Shown: positions 43,158 to 53,344, counted from the first letter of the stretch. The stretch is 64,000 bases of DNA from Polaribacter vadi (GCF_001761365.1 NZ_CP017477.1:456501-520500), one strand, 5' to 3'. Translations and numbers: made by a program. Notes: a model not told the origin generated them from the letters alone.

Positions 43158-43351
43158 AATTGTCGTTTTTTTGATTTGTATAACAAAGATATAAGAGAAG
43201 GCAGTTTTGTATGAATTCAATCAAAATAATTCTTAACTCATTAGCAAACAAATTCATTTAGTAGTTAAAATCACTATTTGTCAATACTATTTTTAACTAG
43301 GTTTTGTTCATAGAATTTCAATACTAATTTTAAATGAATTGCTGTCAATAA

Positions 43352-43386
43352 AAAAATCCCTTAAAAATTTCTTTTTAAAGGATTTT
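43352..43386 (-). terminator. Terminator of the 43429 gene
   Basis: AAAATCCCTTAAAAA and TTTTTAAAGGATTTT pair with one mismatch around a short loop, downstream of the small gene on the minus strand. Confidence 0.75.
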
Positions 43387-43428
43387 AATTATTAGGGATT
43401 TTTACGATAAAGAATAATAAAAAAAAGA

Positions 43429-43647
43429 TTATTTCATTATTTTATTTAATAGTCTACTTTGTAAAGACTCATGACTTTCTGATATTTTCTTCACTTCATC
43501 AATGTCTTTTCCAATTAAAATGTCTTTACCATAAAATTCTAGCATTTTTTTTTCTCTAGTTTCAATGTTTTGAGCACCAATACCATTTTCAGTAACTCCA
43601 TCTTTGTTTACACTCTTTTTGTTAATACTTTTTTCGTCTTTCCCCAT
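43429..43647 (-). CDS. Small hydrophilic protein, paralogue of 42906
   Basis: 72 residues: MGKDEKSINKKSVNKDGVTE, then a segment matching its paralogue (GKDILIGKDIDEVKKISESH) and the tail ESLQSRLLNKIMK. Charged and probably disordered except for the tail helix. It has its own terminator, so it is a separate transcript from the neighbouring copy. Confidence 0.65.
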   Translation of the reverse strand: MGKDEKSINKKSVNKDGVTENGIGAQNIETREKKMLEFYGKDILIGKDIDEVKKISESHESLQSRLLNKIMK

Positions 43648-43736
43648 GACTTTTAAAATTTAAGTTAATAACGATAAATTTAAAAAAAAATAAAACATAA
43701 AACAGATATTTATCTAATTTTTAACGTATTGTAAAT

Positions 43737-45080
43737 CTAATTTTCTCTTTTTGCTCTTTCAATAATTTTCTCTGGGATGGCTTTTTTTGCTTTAGCACCC
43801 ATTTTCTTTAGCTTTTCTACACTATTTATTAAGTTTCCTCGTCCATCAAATAACTTATTCATAGCATTAGAATATTCTTTTTTACTGTCGTCAATTCGTT
43901 TGCCAATACTTACTAAATCTGTTAATAAACCTTGAAATTTATCATATAATGCACCTGCTTGTTTTGCAATTTCCAACGCATTTCTTTGTTGTTTTTCATT
44001 ATTCCACATAGAATCTATGGTTCTTAATGTGGCTAATAATGTAGAGGGAGTTACAATTACTATATTTTTCTCAAAAGCTTTATTATATAGATGATTATCC
44101 GAATTTAAAGCGACTGCAAAAGCAGGTTCTATTGGGATAAAAAGCAACACAAAATCTGGTGATTCTATTTGATATAAATCTTCGTATTTTTTATCTGATA
44201 ATTGCTCAATATGTTTTTTAAGCGATATAATATGTTCTTTTAAAAATTGTTCTTTTAAAACTTCATCTTCTTCATTGATAAAACGTTCATAAGCAACCAA
44301 AGAAACTTTAGAATCTACAACCATTTTTTTATGATCTGGCAAATGAATTACAACATCTGGCAACACTCTTTTTCCATCATCAGTCGTAAAACTTTGCTGT
44401 ACAAAATACTCTCTATCTTTCTCTAAACCCGATTTTTCTAAAACGCGTTCTAAAACCAATTCGCCCCAATTCCCTTGCATTTTGTTATCGCCTTTTAAAG
44501 CTTTGGTTAGGTTCAACGTTTCTTTGCTCATTTGTTGATTCAACTCTTTTAAACCCATTATTTGCTGACGTAAAGCTGCATGATAATCGATACTTTCTTT
44601 ATGAGTTTTATCTACTTTATCTTCAAAAACCTTAATTTTTTCTTGAAGCGGATTTAAGATGATTTTTAAGTTTTCTTTATTTTGAAGTGTGAATTTATTA
44701 GATTTTTCCTCTAAGATTTTATTCGCTAAATTCTCAAACTCTTTGCTAAACTTATCTTGAAGTTGTTCAACTTCTTTTTTGTGCTCCTCTAACTTTAGTT
44801 GTAGATTTTTGTTTTCTGAATCTAGACGTGTATTTAAAGTGATTAAATTTTCTTTATCTAATTGCTGTTTTTTTACTTCTTTTTGCAATTCTATAAAATT
44901 ATCTTCAACCATATCTTTAGATTGTTGCAATAAAGCAGCACGTTCTTCTAAAGTAGATTTTTCTTTTTCAAGACTTGTTTTCTCTTTTTCGAAGTTTAAT
45001 TTTGAGATGAGTTTCCCTATAAAAAAAACAATCAAACTAAAAATTAATGCAATTATAAAGTAGGTAATTAATTCTGTCAT
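43737..45080 (-). CDS. rmuC: DNA recombination protein RmuC
   Basis: 447 residues: an N-terminal membrane anchor (LITYFIIALIFSLIVFFIGK), a long coiled coil (about 30-190), then the RmuC nuclease-like domain with GNWGELVLERVLEKSGLEKD, LPDVVIHLPDHKKMVVDSKVSL and FVLLFIPIEPAFAVAL. RmuC limits inverted-repeat rearrangements and DNA exchange in E. coli; the exact role is not settled. Complete, single gene. Confidence 0.93.
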   Translation of the reverse strand: MTELITYFIIALIFSLIVFFIGKLISKLNFEKEKTSLEKEKSTLEERAALLQQSKDMVEDNFIELQKEVKKQQLDKENLITLNTRLDSENKNLQLKLEEHKKEVEQLQDKFSKEFENLANKILEEKSNKFTLQNKENLKIILNPLQEKIKVFEDKVDKTHKESIDYHAALRQQIMGLKELNQQMSKETLNLTKALKGDNKMQGNWGELVLERVLEKSGLEKDREYFVQQSFTTDDGKRVLPDVVIHLPDHKKMVVDSKVSLVAYERFINEEDEVLKEQFLKEHIISLKKHIEQLSDKKYEDLYQIESPDFVLLFIPIEPAFAVALNSDNHLYNKAFEKNIVIVTPSTLLATLRTIDSMWNNEKQQRNALEIAKQAGALYDKFQGLLTDLVSIGKRIDDSKKEYSNAMNKLFDGRGNLINSVEKLKKMGAKAKKAIPEKIIERAKREN

Positions 45081-45240
45081 TGATTTTTGAAAATTTGCTT
45101 ATTAGTAGTCATAAAAATAACAAGAAAATTCTATGTAAAAGCAGAAGTATTTGTTTTTGTAACATTACTAGATTATTTTATTTAGAAACGATGCATCATA
45201 AATTGCTATTCAATTTTTAATACGTCCATAATTAAATGCT

Positions 45241-45248
45241 TAATTTTG
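45241..45248 (+). promoter_or_regulatory. -7 promoter box (TAnnTTTG)
   Basis: TAATTTTG lies 21 bases before the ATG of the acyltransferase gene. No matching -33 element was found. Confidence 0.5.
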
Positions 45249-45268
45249 TGTATCGATTAAAATAAAGA

Positions 45269-45808
45269 ATGAAAAGATTTGCAAGTTTTATCTTATATAC
45301 TGTTTTAGGCTGGAAATTAGATGGTGATTTTCCAAGAGAACCTAAAAAATACGTAGTTATTGCTGCTCCTCATACAAGTTGGTTAGATTTTCCCATCTCA
45401 ATTTTAGCAAGAATGAGTTCTGGAATTATGATTAATTTTGTGGGTAAAAAATCACTTTTTAAATGGCCTTTTGGTTATTTCTTTAAAATTTTAGGAGGCA
45501 CTCCAGTAGATAGAAGTAAAACCAATAATTTGGTAGATGCTATTGTAGAAATCTTTCATAAAAAGGAAGTTTTCAGGCTAGCATTATCTCCAGAAGGAAC
45601 TAGAAAAAAAGTAGCTGACTGGAAAACTGGTTTTTATTATATTGCAAAAGGTGCAAATGTGCCAATAGTAATGGCAACTTTAGATTTTGAAAATAAAAAA
45701 CTTAAAATTTCTGAACCTTACTATACAACTGATGACAAGGAAAATGACTTTGCTTTTATAAAGGCGTTTTACCTAAACGTAAAAGGGAAAAACCCTGAAT
45801 TATCTTAA
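45269..45808 (+). CDS. 1-acyl-sn-glycerol-3-phosphate acyltransferase-like protein
   Basis: 179 residues of the PlsC superfamily: the catalytic HxxxxD motif as APHTSWLDFP, then GGTPVDRSKTNN and the phosphate-binding LSPEGTRKK. No transmembrane helix is obvious beyond the hydrophobic core. It is shorter than housekeeping PlsC (about 240), so it may act on another lipid such as an aminolipid or lysophospholipid. Standalone gene. Confidence 0.85.
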   Translation: MKRFASFILYTVLGWKLDGDFPREPKKYVVIAAPHTSWLDFPISILARMSSGIMINFVGKKSLFKWPFGYFFKILGGTPVDRSKTNNLVDAIVEIFHKKEVFRLALSPEGTRKKVADWKTGFYYIAKGANVPIVMATLDFENKKLKISEPYYTTDDKENDFAFIKAFYLNVKGKNPELS

Positions 45809-45971
45809 AGCACTTTACATACTATAAATTTTGATTTAAATTTGTTTTATAGTCTTCTAATGAGGAATTTCGGGGGATGTTTACTCAAAAAGAAACTATA
45901 TTGTATAATTATTTTTTCAATGCGAAATCTTCAAAAAGAAATTTTTGGAGATTTTTTTATTTAAAAGATCT

Positions 45972-47213
45972 TTATTTATATTTTTCAGGAATGCTTTTAG
46001 CAATCCCTACAATTACTTCTGTAGCTTTTAGCATAGATTCTACAGGAACATATTCAAAACGTCCATGGAAATTGTGTCCGCCAGCAAAAATATTTGGGCA
46101 AGGTAAACCTTTGTAAGAAAGTTGCGAACCATCTGTACCACCTCTAATTGGTTTAATTAAAGGCTGTATACCAATGTCTTTCATCACTTCTTCAACAATA
46201 TCTACAATATGCATTACAGGAACTATTTTTTCCTTCATATTAAAATATTGATTTTTAATGTCTAAAGAAATTAAATCTTGTCCCAATTCTTCATTCATAT
46301 CAAAGGCAATTTTTTGCATTAAATACTTTCGTTTTTCAAATATATCTAAATCATGATCTCTAATAATATATTCTAAAACAGTTTTTTCTACATTTCCTTT
46401 TACATCATGTAAATGAAAAAAACCTTCGTAATCGGTTGTTTTTTCTGGAACTTCTTCAGCAGGAACTGCAGCTATATATTCATTAGCAATCAATAAGGAA
46501 TTAATCATTTTTCCTTTTGCATAACCTGGGTGTACAATTTTTCCTGTAATGGTAACAAGGGCACTTGCAGCATTAAAATTTTCATATTCTAATTCCCCAA
46601 TTTGGCTTCCATCCATAGTATATGCCCATTCTGCACCAAATTTTTCGACATCAAATAAATGTGCTCCTTTGCCAACTTCTTCATCTGGCGTAAAACAAAT
46701 TCTAATTTTACCATGTTTAATTTCTGGATGCTCAATTAAATGTTCCATAGCAGAAACAATTTCTGTAATTCCAGCTTTATCATCTGCACCTAAAAGCGTA
46801 GTTCCATCAGTGGTAATTAAAGTCTGACCTTTGTATTGCAGTAAATCATCAAAATAATCTGGAGATAAAACAATGTTTTTTGCTGCATTCAAAATGATGT
46901 CTTTCCCATCATAATTTTCAACAATTTGTGGTTTTACATTGTTGCCTGTAAAATCTGGACTTGTATCCATATGCGCAATAAAACCGATTGTTGGCACTTC
47001 ATAATTTAAATTACTTGGCAAAGTAGCCATAATGTAGCAGTTTTCATCTAGCTCAACATCTTGCATGCCAATTTCATTCAACTCCTTTTCTAAAACCTTG
47101 GCTAAATCCCATTGATTTTCTGAACTTGGAAAAGCAGGATTTTCAGGATTAGACTCTGTGTCAATGGTTACATATTTTATAAAACGGCTAATTATATATT
47201 GTTTATCGATCAT
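45972..47213 (-). CDS. pepT: Peptidase T (tripeptide aminopeptidase)
   Basis: 413-residue M20 metallopeptidase that trims tripeptides in the cytosol. Seen: [16 protein letters not shown] with the first zinc ligand His, [14 protein letters not shown] with the bridging Asp, [16 protein letters not shown] with the general base and ligand Glu, and [20 protein letters not shown]. Length normal. It starts one base after the stop of the lipoprotein gene at 47215, so it is coupled to it. Confidence 0.96.
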   Translation of the reverse strand: MIDKQYIISRFIKYVTIDTESNPENPAFPSSENQWDLAKVLEKELNEIGMQDVELDENCYIMATLPSNLNYEVPTIGFIAHMDTSPDFTGNNVKPQIVENYDGKDIILNAAKNIVLSPDYFDDLLQYKGQTLITTDGTTLLGADDKAGITEIVSAMEHLIEHPEIKHGKIRICFTPDEEVGKGAHLFDVEKFGAEWAYTMDGSQIGELEYENFNAASALVTITGKIVHPGYAKGKMINSLLIANEYIAAVPAEEVPEKTTDYEGFFHLHDVKGNVEKTVLEYIIRDHDLDIFEKRKYLMQKIAFDMNEELGQDLISLDIKNQYFNMKEKIVPVMHIVDIVEEVMKDIGIQPLIKPIRGGTDGSQLSYKGLPCPNIFAGGHNFHGRFEYVPVESMLKATEVIVGIAKSIPEKYK

Positions 47214-47214
47214 A

Positions 47215-47778
47215 TTAATTTTTTATTTTGATGTTCTCCATCAGTGAAAATGCTTTACAAAAACGTTGGTTTACAATAGAATCTCCATAAACTTCGGTTT
47301 TTGCTAATATAAAGTTCGATTCGTTTACTTTGATAAAAGTATTACAAACTTGATAGTCAAATTTGCCTTTTTTACCTTTATAAACCAAATACATTGAAGG
47401 TTTTTCAAGAAATATAAATTCCTTTGTTTTTATTCTGATCAACTCGTTTGCTAAATTTTCTTGATCTTGTTGTAATAAAAAAGCATCATTAAAACTTATT
47501 TTTTTGTTGATGAAAGTAACATCCAATAACACTGTTTCTGTCAATTGTTTTGTGGTATCTGCTGCAAAAACAGAAGATTGTATCTCATCTTGATATAGAT
47601 TAATTTTCCAATCACTTGGAATATCAACAGAAAATAAATTCTTGACATCATCAACAATTTCAAGATGATCTAACGTTTTTGTTTCACAATCAAATTCTTC
47701 ACGAATTGCAGATTTTTTATCACAAGAAATAAATAGGAGTGAAGCTATTATAAGAATACTATAAATATTTTTTGACAC
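47215..47778 (-). CDS. Lipoprotein of unknown function
   Basis: 187 residues with a lipobox ([11 protein letters not shown]). The mature part has [21 protein letters not shown], which resembles the opening of PsbP/DUF1795-type beta domains, then [15 protein letters not shown] and [14 protein letters not shown]. No assignment is secure. Co-transcribed with pepT (one-base gap). Confidence 0.65.
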   Translation of the reverse strand: MSKNIYSILIIASLLFISCDKKSAIREEFDCETKTLDHLEIVDDVKNLFSVDIPSDWKINLYQDEIQSSVFAADTTKQLTETVLLDVTFINKKISFNDAFLLQQDQENLANELIRIKTKEFIFLEKPSMYLVYKGKKGKFDYQVCNTFIKVNESNFILAKTEVYGDSIVNQRFCKAFSLMENIKIKN

Positions 47779-47890
47779 AGATTTTATTTAATTATTAAAA
47801 AATAAGACACGAATTGCACTAATTTCATCAATAATACACAACTACGTTTTGCTAATTTCGAGATTTTATAACACAAAGATTTCACAAACA

Positions 47891-47922
47891 TTTTTTCCCC
47901 TTTGGGGAAATTAAAAGGGGCT
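47891..47922. repeat. Short hairpin repeat
   Basis: TTTCCCC TTT GGGGAAA followed by TTAAAAGGGGC. A compact palindrome that I recall as frequent in Bacteroidota intergenic DNA. It lies between the BNR-type gene and the lipoprotein gene and may act as a terminator for the former. Confidence 0.5.
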
Positions 47923-47925
47923 ATT

Positions 47926-48969
47926 TTACTTCAAAATAAGTTTCCCAATTTTCTCATCTCCACTTAGCCAAGCTGTATTTTTATCCACAAACTGAATTGA
48001 ATAATAACTTTCATCAGAAACATCTTTCCAAGAAACTCCTCCATCATTTGAGAAAGAAACACCCGTTTTTCCCACTGCAAAAACCTCTTTTCCATTTGTA
48101 TTTGGTACATATTGCACACAACTCTTATAATTTGGATTTTGATTATCAGCAACTAAAACCCATGTTTTTCCACCATCTTTTGTAATTGCTTTATTCGCTT
48201 TGTTTTCCAGTGGTTTAGAATAATCTCCACCGATTATAATTCCATTATTTTTATCAGCAAAATCCATAGCATAGATTCCTTGAGGTCTATTTCCTTGAAT
48301 GAATGGAGTTTCAAAAATTTGCCAAGTTTGTCCAAAATCATCCGACTTTAAAACTCTTGCTTTTGTGCCTCCAGAAGCAATCCAAACTGTGCTTCCCATT
48401 GTTTTTATGTTGGTGTTACTGGCTGCGAAAAAAGCTTCACCTTCTTCAAATTTAGGTAAGCTTTCGCAAGATAATTTCTTCCAAGTTTTTCCTGCATCAT
48501 CAGTTAAAATAATAGAAGCACAATTTTCTGTTGGGTCTCCAACTGCAATTCCATGAATATTATCATCAAAAAAGTGCATAGAATCATAAAACACTTTTGC
48601 ATGTTCTTCTTTATACACTAACGAATATTCGTCTTCAGAAATTTTATATAACAAAGCAGGATTTGCAATAGAAAGCGCAAAATAATCAGTTCCATTAAAA
48701 GCTAAACTTCTAAAGTTAGGTGCAATTGAATCTTGATATTTTATGTTTTGAGTATGTAAAGAAATACCTTTATCAGTTTTAAAACCAAAACTTCCATCAG
48801 AACCTGCATAAGCAACGTTGTTTTCATCTAAAGTAATGATAGCTCTTATACTTGTGCCTTCCATTTTAAAGGTTTCAATTTCAATAGCATCTATATTTCT
48901 AGGAATATATTCGGTTGTACAACATATAATTAAAAGGAAAACAGAAATTAATAGCGATATTCTTTTCAT
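47926..48969 (-). CDS. BNR/YCF48-like beta-propeller lipoprotein
   Basis: 347 residues with a lipobox (LLISVFLLIICC). Repeated Asp-box/BNR blades: TDDAGKTWKKL, SDDFGQTWQIF, TKDGGKTWVLV and SNDGGVSWKDVS. This group is annotated as photosystem-II-stability-factor-like or oxidoreductase in databases, but enzymatic activity is not shown by the sequence. Probably an envelope protein. Confidence 0.8.
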   Translation of the reverse strand: MKRISLLISVFLLIICCTTEYIPRNIDAIEIETFKMEGTSIRAIITLDENNVAYAGSDGSFGFKTDKGISLHTQNIKYQDSIAPNFRSLAFNGTDYFALSIANPALLYKISEDEYSLVYKEEHAKVFYDSMHFFDDNIHGIAVGDPTENCASIILTDDAGKTWKKLSCESLPKFEEGEAFFAASNTNIKTMGSTVWIASGGTKARVLKSDDFGQTWQIFETPFIQGNRPQGIYAMDFADKNNGIIIGGDYSKPLENKANKAITKDGGKTWVLVADNQNPNYKSCVQYVPNTNGKEVFAVGKTGVSFSNDGGVSWKDVSDESYYSIQFVDKNTAWLSGDEKIGKLILK

Positions 48970-49199
48970 TTTTAATATTTTTAACGAAAATAAAGTTTTT
49001 TTATAGATAATTACTTAAAACCAAATTGATATCAATATTTAATTCGTTTTGATTTTAAATTGATATAAATATTGAAATTAGAAATTAAAAAAAACTGTAT
49101 TTTTAGATTTCCGCAAAATGCGGAAATGATAATTTATAAGGGAACTTCAGGAAAATACTTGTGGCGCTCTTTTTCGAATAAACAAATTATTTCTAGTTA

Positions 49200-50174
49200 A
49201 TGAAAAAAGCGTTGGTAATTTCTGGAGGAGGAAGCAAAGGAGCCTTTGCAGGTGGTGTTGCTCAATACCTTATGAAAAAGGAAAATAAAGATTACGATTT
49301 GTTTGTAGGCACTTCTACTGGCAGTTTAATGGTGTCTCATTTGGCTTTAGGAATGTTAGACGATTTAAAGGAGTTATACACAAACGTAAATCAGAATACT
49401 ATTTTCAGCAACAATCCTTTTCATGTAAAAGTGGTCGCTGGCGAAAAAGTGGTAAGTGTAAGGCATTTAAATACATTATGGAATTTTATAAACGGAAGAA
49501 AAACTTTTGGTGAAAGTAAAAATTTGCGAAAGTTAATCAAAGAGAAAATTACCAAAGAAATGTATGCTAAAATTCAACAAAGTGATAAAGAAGTTGTGGT
49601 AACTGTGTCCAATTTAACCGCCAATCAAATTGAGTACAAATCTAGCAAAGATTGTACTTACGATGATTTTGCAGATTGGATTTGGGGTTCTTGCAACTAT
49701 GTTCCTTTTATGAGTTTGCTAGAAAAAGATCATTGCCAATATGCAGATGGTGGTTTTGGTTCTTTAGTACCTATTAGAGAAGCAATTTTAAGAGGAGCCA
49801 CAGAAATTGATGCCATTATTTTAGAAACTGAAGTAACGCAATTAAATAGATTGCCTTCTAAAAATCCGTTTTCGTTGTTGTTTGATGTGTTCGATTTTAT
49901 GTTAACGCATGTAGAAAGGCACAATATTACCATTGGGAAACTTGCTGCCACCAACAAAAATGTGAAGTTAAATTTATACTATACACCTACAGTTTTAACT
50001 ACCAATTCTTTAGTTTTTGATCAGAAATTAATGAGAAAATGGTGGAAATCTGGTTTTAATTATGCGAAATCTAAACAAGAAGAATTAATGAGCGAGTTTA
50101 GACCAGATGTTTTAACAGATCAAGAAATTGAGGAAGGTATTGAGGATGTTGAAGATATCAACTTAAAAAAATAA
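49200..50174 (+). CDS. Patatin-like phospholipase
   Basis: 324 residues of the patatin family: oxyanion loop SGGGSKGAFAGGV (8-20), nucleophile elbow GTSTG with Ser39, and the catalytic Asp in YADGGFGSLVPI. Cytoplasmic lipid acyl hydrolase or esterase; substrate unknown. The next gene (DUF72) starts 2 bases after its stop. Confidence 0.9.
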   Translation: MKKALVISGGGSKGAFAGGVAQYLMKKENKDYDLFVGTSTGSLMVSHLALGMLDDLKELYTNVNQNTIFSNNPFHVKVVAGEKVVSVRHLNTLWNFINGRKTFGESKNLRKLIKEKITKEMYAKIQQSDKEVVVTVSNLTANQIEYKSSKDCTYDDFADWIWGSCNYVPFMSLLEKDHCQYADGGFGSLVPIREAILRGATEIDAIILETEVTQLNRLPSKNPFSLLFDVFDFMLTHVERHNITIGKLAATNKNVKLNLYYTPTVLTTNSLVFDQKLMRKWWKSGFNYAKSKQEELMSEFRPDVLTDQEIEEGIEDVEDINLKK

Positions 50175-50176
50175 CT

Positions 50177-51082
50177 ATGAAATTCGGACAAGTTGATACT
50201 CCTGAAAATATAGATTTTACATTACCAAAAACACATCCAGAAACGTTTCGAGTTTTATCTAAATACGATACAATTGAAACCCCGAACTTTTTTGTAGGTT
50301 GTGCAAAATGGAATAAAGCAGATTTGAAAGGTTTTTATCCAAGAGGAACTAAAGACGAATTAGAATATTACTCTAAGCAATTTAACTCTATTGAGTTGAA
50401 TGCCACTTTTTACAGAAATTTTCCTGCTTCACAATTTGAAAAATGGAAAGAAAAAACACCTAATAATTTTAGGTTCTTTCCAAAACTAGGACAAGAAATT
50501 AGCCATTGGAAACGTTTAAAAGGAGTTGAGGAAGTTGTAAATTCTTACATAGATAACTTTAGCAATCTTGAAGAAAAACTGGGAACAATATTTTTACAAC
50601 TGCATGCTAATTTTGGTCCAAAAAACTTTGAACTTTTAGAAAACTTCATCAAAAGTTGGCCGAAAACTTTACCTTTAGCTGTGGAAGTTCGTCATAAAGA
50701 TTGGTTTGAAGATAAAAACGTTTTTACAGATTTTACAAATTTATTAGAAGCTTATAATGTTGCTAATGTATTGGTTGATACTGCTGGCAGAAGAGATATG
50801 GTTCATAATCGTTTAACAAATAATGAAGCATTTATACGTTATGTAGGCGCAAATCATCCTACAGATTATGATAGGTTAGATGATTGGGTTTTAAAATTAA
50901 AAGAATGGAAAAATGCGGGTTTACAAAATGTTCACTTTTTTATTCATCAAAATTTAGAAGTTGAATCGCCTTTATTAGCCGCTTATTTTATTAAAAAAAT
51001 TAATGCGGAATTCGGTTTGAAACTAACAATTCCGAATCAGAAAGATGAATCTAATAATAATGGACAAATAAGCTTGCTGTAA
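50177..51082 (+). CDS. DUF72-domain protein
   Basis: 301 residues: FFVGCAKWNKADLKGFYPRG, YYSKQFNSIELNATFYRNFP, FRFFPKLGQEISHWKRLKG and LPLAVEVRHKDWF, all hallmarks of DUF72 (a TIM-barrel family related to YecE). Function is not established. It follows the patatin gene with a 2-base gap in one operon and is followed by palindrome E9. Confidence 0.92.
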   Translation: MKFGQVDTPENIDFTLPKTHPETFRVLSKYDTIETPNFFVGCAKWNKADLKGFYPRGTKDELEYYSKQFNSIELNATFYRNFPASQFEKWKEKTPNNFRFFPKLGQEISHWKRLKGVEEVVNSYIDNFSNLEEKLGTIFLQLHANFGPKNFELLENFIKSWPKTLPLAVEVRHKDWFEDKNVFTDFTNLLEAYNVANVLVDTAGRRDMVHNRLTNNEAFIRYVGANHPTDYDRLDDWVLKLKEWKNAGLQNVHFFIHQNLEVESPLLAAYFIKKINAEFGLKLTIPNQKDESNNNGQISLL

Positions 51083-51089
51083 AAATCAT

Positions 51090-51215
51090 CTTGTTTATAT
51101 GTGGTTTTTTACGTGTTTAAATACCTAATTTAGTAAATAAAAACTGAATAGAAAACCCGTAGGAATTCTCGTAAGTAAGAGAGAACTAGCTATTAATTAT
51201 AAACATTGTTGCCAA
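51090..51215. repeat. Palindromic cassette element E9 (solitary)
   Basis: Left arm TTGTTTATATGTGGTTTTTT with ACGTGTTT and AATTTAGTAAATAAAA; central CC GTA GG; right arm CTAGCTATTAATTATAAAC then ATTGTTGCC. GTTTAT at 51093-51098 pairs with ATAAAC at 51199-51204: again a matched change relative to GTGTAT/ATACAC. It abuts the stop of the hydrolase gene at 51220. Confidence 0.82.
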
Positions 51216-51219
51216 GTTT

Positions 51220-51864
51220 TTATTCCAAGTTGTAATTTCCGTTCGCCCATTTTATTGACGGTTCAATCCAAACCTTTAAAGGTTTAAATAAAAAACCGTG
51301 TCTCATACCTGTATTCAGTTCTATTTCTTTAAAATGTTTGATTTCGCAAATTGAATTTTTTTTGCGTTCCAATGCCGAAACTCCAAAAGGGTCAGACTTT
51401 TCGTAAATCGTTAAAATATTTCCGCAAAAATTGATTTCAGGTATATTTTGAATATCGCTATTTCTAAAACTTGCAATAAAAACAAAATTCAAATCTTGAT
51501 TATTTGCTAAAGTCGAAACGTATTGAGCAATATATCCGCCTTTTGAAGTTCCAACCACCGTTATTTTTCTCGGTTCTGTTCCGTTTTTTATTAAGCTGTC
51601 AATTTGGGTTACAATTCCGATTGCGTATTCTCTTGCGTTAACATTGCCATTCCGTTTTTCACTGATTACATTAAATCCTTCTTTTTTAAATTCAGCAATA
51701 ATTTCATAGTATTCAGTCCGACCAAATTCGGGATGTAATTCATTTAATTCGTGTTCTTCTAAAAATCGGTTTTGAAGGAAAAAAATAAATTGTTCCTCAT
51801 TTTTATTTCCGAACATAAATAAAGTTGAGCAAAAAAGAATCCCAATTAATAGACTTATTTTCAT
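51220..51864 (-). CDS. Secreted alpha/beta hydrolase
   Basis: 214 residues with a signal peptide (MKISLLIGILFCSTLFMFG). The nucleophile elbow GTSKGG carries Ser107 after a long IDSLIKNGTEPRKITVVG strand; ILTIYEKSDPFG fits the acid loop and GMRHGF provides the His. Substrate unknown. Only its 3' side is marked by a palindrome (E9, 5 bases from the stop). It lies between the DUF72 and sigma/anti-sigma operons and looks like a single-gene cassette at a second site. Confidence 0.78.
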   Translation of the reverse strand: MKISLLIGILFCSTLFMFGNKNEEQFIFFLQNRFLEEHELNELHPEFGRTEYYEIIAEFKKEGFNVISEKRNGNVNAREYAIGIVTQIDSLIKNGTEPRKITVVGTSKGGYIAQYVSTLANNQDLNFVFIASFRNSDIQNIPEINFCGNILTIYEKSDPFGVSALERKKNSICEIKHFKEIELNTGMRHGFLFKPLKVWIEPSIKWANGNYNLE

Positions 51865-52014
51865 TTATATAAGATTTTCTCAAATTACTGCAACAATATA
51901 TAAGCAGAACTTTTAAAGTATATAATTTAAAATAAGAATGATATACAGAAGTTTTACTACTTATTATAAAATCAAAGTTAAGTTATTTAAAACAATAAAA
52001 GAAAATCAACAATA

Positions 52015-52806
52015 TTAAGAAGAAACTGTTCCTAAAGTATACAATTGTTCTAGAGTAGGAGAGATGCTACCACCTGCTGGCTCTAAGGTAATACCAAATG
52101 CTTCAGATTGATTTGCATTTGTGATGGTAAATATTTTGTTGGTATCAGCTGTAAAAGAATCTAAAGTTCCTAAACTTGTTGGTGTTAAAGGATCTAAAGT
52201 TAAAGACCAAACTTGATATACTTTTCCTTTTGGAGGCTCAGGTAAACCTTTGGCATCTAAATAAATAGCATTTGATTTTTTATCCCAATATACTTTTGCA
52301 TAAGATGTTGGAGAAACTGCTTGGCCACCTAAAGGAATAGATATAATATCTTTATCTCTAAAAATTGTAATTAGTTTTTCTGCGGATGCTAAATTGGTAG
52401 AGGCACTATCTATTTGTGCTTCTAAAAGTTCTTTTTCAGAATTTTCAGAGGCTAATTGCTCTTTCAATTTATTATTTTGAAGTACAGATAAAATTAAAGT
52501 GGAACCCAATATAAAAGCAGCTGCCCAACCAACATACTGTTTCCAATTCGATTGTGGTTTTGCTAATGAGATTACTTTTGTTTCCTCAACTTTTAATTTA
52601 TTTTTTATGTTATCAAATGAATAAGAGGCATCTTTTTTAGTGGCAGCAGTTAATTGTACAATCGCTTTTTCTATAGATTCTACTTCTGCTAACAATATTG
52701 GGTTTTCTTGAATTGCAGCATACACTTCCTCATTTTCTTTTTCAGAAAGCGAGCCTGCAATGTACAGTTCTAAAATTCCAGATGCTATGTAGTCTTTTAT
52801 ATTCAT
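52015..52806 (-). CDS. RskA-type anti-sigma factor
   Basis: 263 residues: a cytoplasmic N-terminal region (YIASGILELYIAGSLSEKEN, ..EESIEKAIVQLT), a transmembrane helix (YVGWAAAFILGSTLILSVL, ~88-106), a coiled coil, and a periplasmic anti-sigma-K domain with VYWDKKSNAIYLDAKGLPEP, VYQVWSL and FGITLEPAGGS. It restrains the sigma factor encoded just upstream (4-base gap). Confidence 0.9.
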   Translation of the reverse strand: MNIKDYIASGILELYIAGSLSEKENEEVYAAIQENPILLAEVESIEKAIVQLTAATKKDASYSFDNIKNKLKVEETKVISLAKPQSNWKQYVGWAAAFILGSTLILSVLQNNKLKEQLASENSEKELLEAQIDSASTNLASAEKLITIFRDKDIISIPLGGQAVSPTSYAKVYWDKKSNAIYLDAKGLPEPPKGKVYQVWSLTLDPLTPTSLGTLDSFTADTNKIFTITNANQSEAFGITLEPAGGSISPTLEQLYTLGTVSS

Positions 52807-52810
52807 TTCT

Positions 52811-53344
52811 TTAAACGCCTAACATTGTACGTAATTCGCCAATGCAAGATCTATTTCTTGTTTTTATGGTTCCTAATGGAATGTTCAATTCTTCAGATGC
52901 TTCTTTTTGTGTAAATCCTTTAAAATATAATAATTCAATTACAGATTTACAGGTTTCGCCTAACTTGGTTACAAATTCTTTTAAACCAATTGTATTTGTT
53001 TCGCTATCTAAACTAGAACTGCTTTCCAATATATCTACGAAAAAATCTGCATTAAGGTTTTGTTTAGACTGTTTAAATTTTTTTGAACGCGTATAATCAA
53101 TTGCTGCATTTCTAGCAATATTCAATAACCACGTAAAGAAACGACCTTTTTGTGGAGAATAAGTATCTCCTTTATTCCACGCTTTTATAAAAACGTCTTG
53201 AGTAATTTCTTGAGCAACATCATCATTTTTAACAATGTTATTTACAACACCAGAAATACTATCACAATATAAATTGTATAGTTTTTCGTAAGCTTTTACA
53301 TCTTTTTGCTGAAATTGTAAAATTAATTCGGATTGGTCTTTCAT
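52811..53344 (-). CDS. ECF RNA polymerase sigma factor
   Basis: 177 residues. Region 2: YEKLYNLYCDSISGVVNNIV, AQEITQDVFIKAWNKGDTYS and FFTWLLNIARNAAIDYTRSK; region 4: SVIELLYFKGFTQKEASEEL, NIPLGTIKTRNRSCIGEL. Paired with the RskA-type anti-sigma factor, as in SigK/RskA systems. The target regulon is not seen here. Confidence 0.93.
   Translation of the reverse strand: MKDQSELILQFQQKDVKAYEKLYNLYCDSISGVVNNIVKNDDVAQEITQDVFIKAWNKGDTYSPQKGRFFTWLLNIARNAAIDYTRSKKFKQSKQNLNADFFVDILESSSSLDSETNTIGLKEFVTKLGETCKSVIELLYFKGFTQKEASEELNIPLGTIKTRNRSCIGELRTMLGV

Noticed and set aside
45877..46116. 79-codon plus-strand ORF
   Set aside because: Its second half runs antisense through the 3' end of pepT and it has no features of its own.
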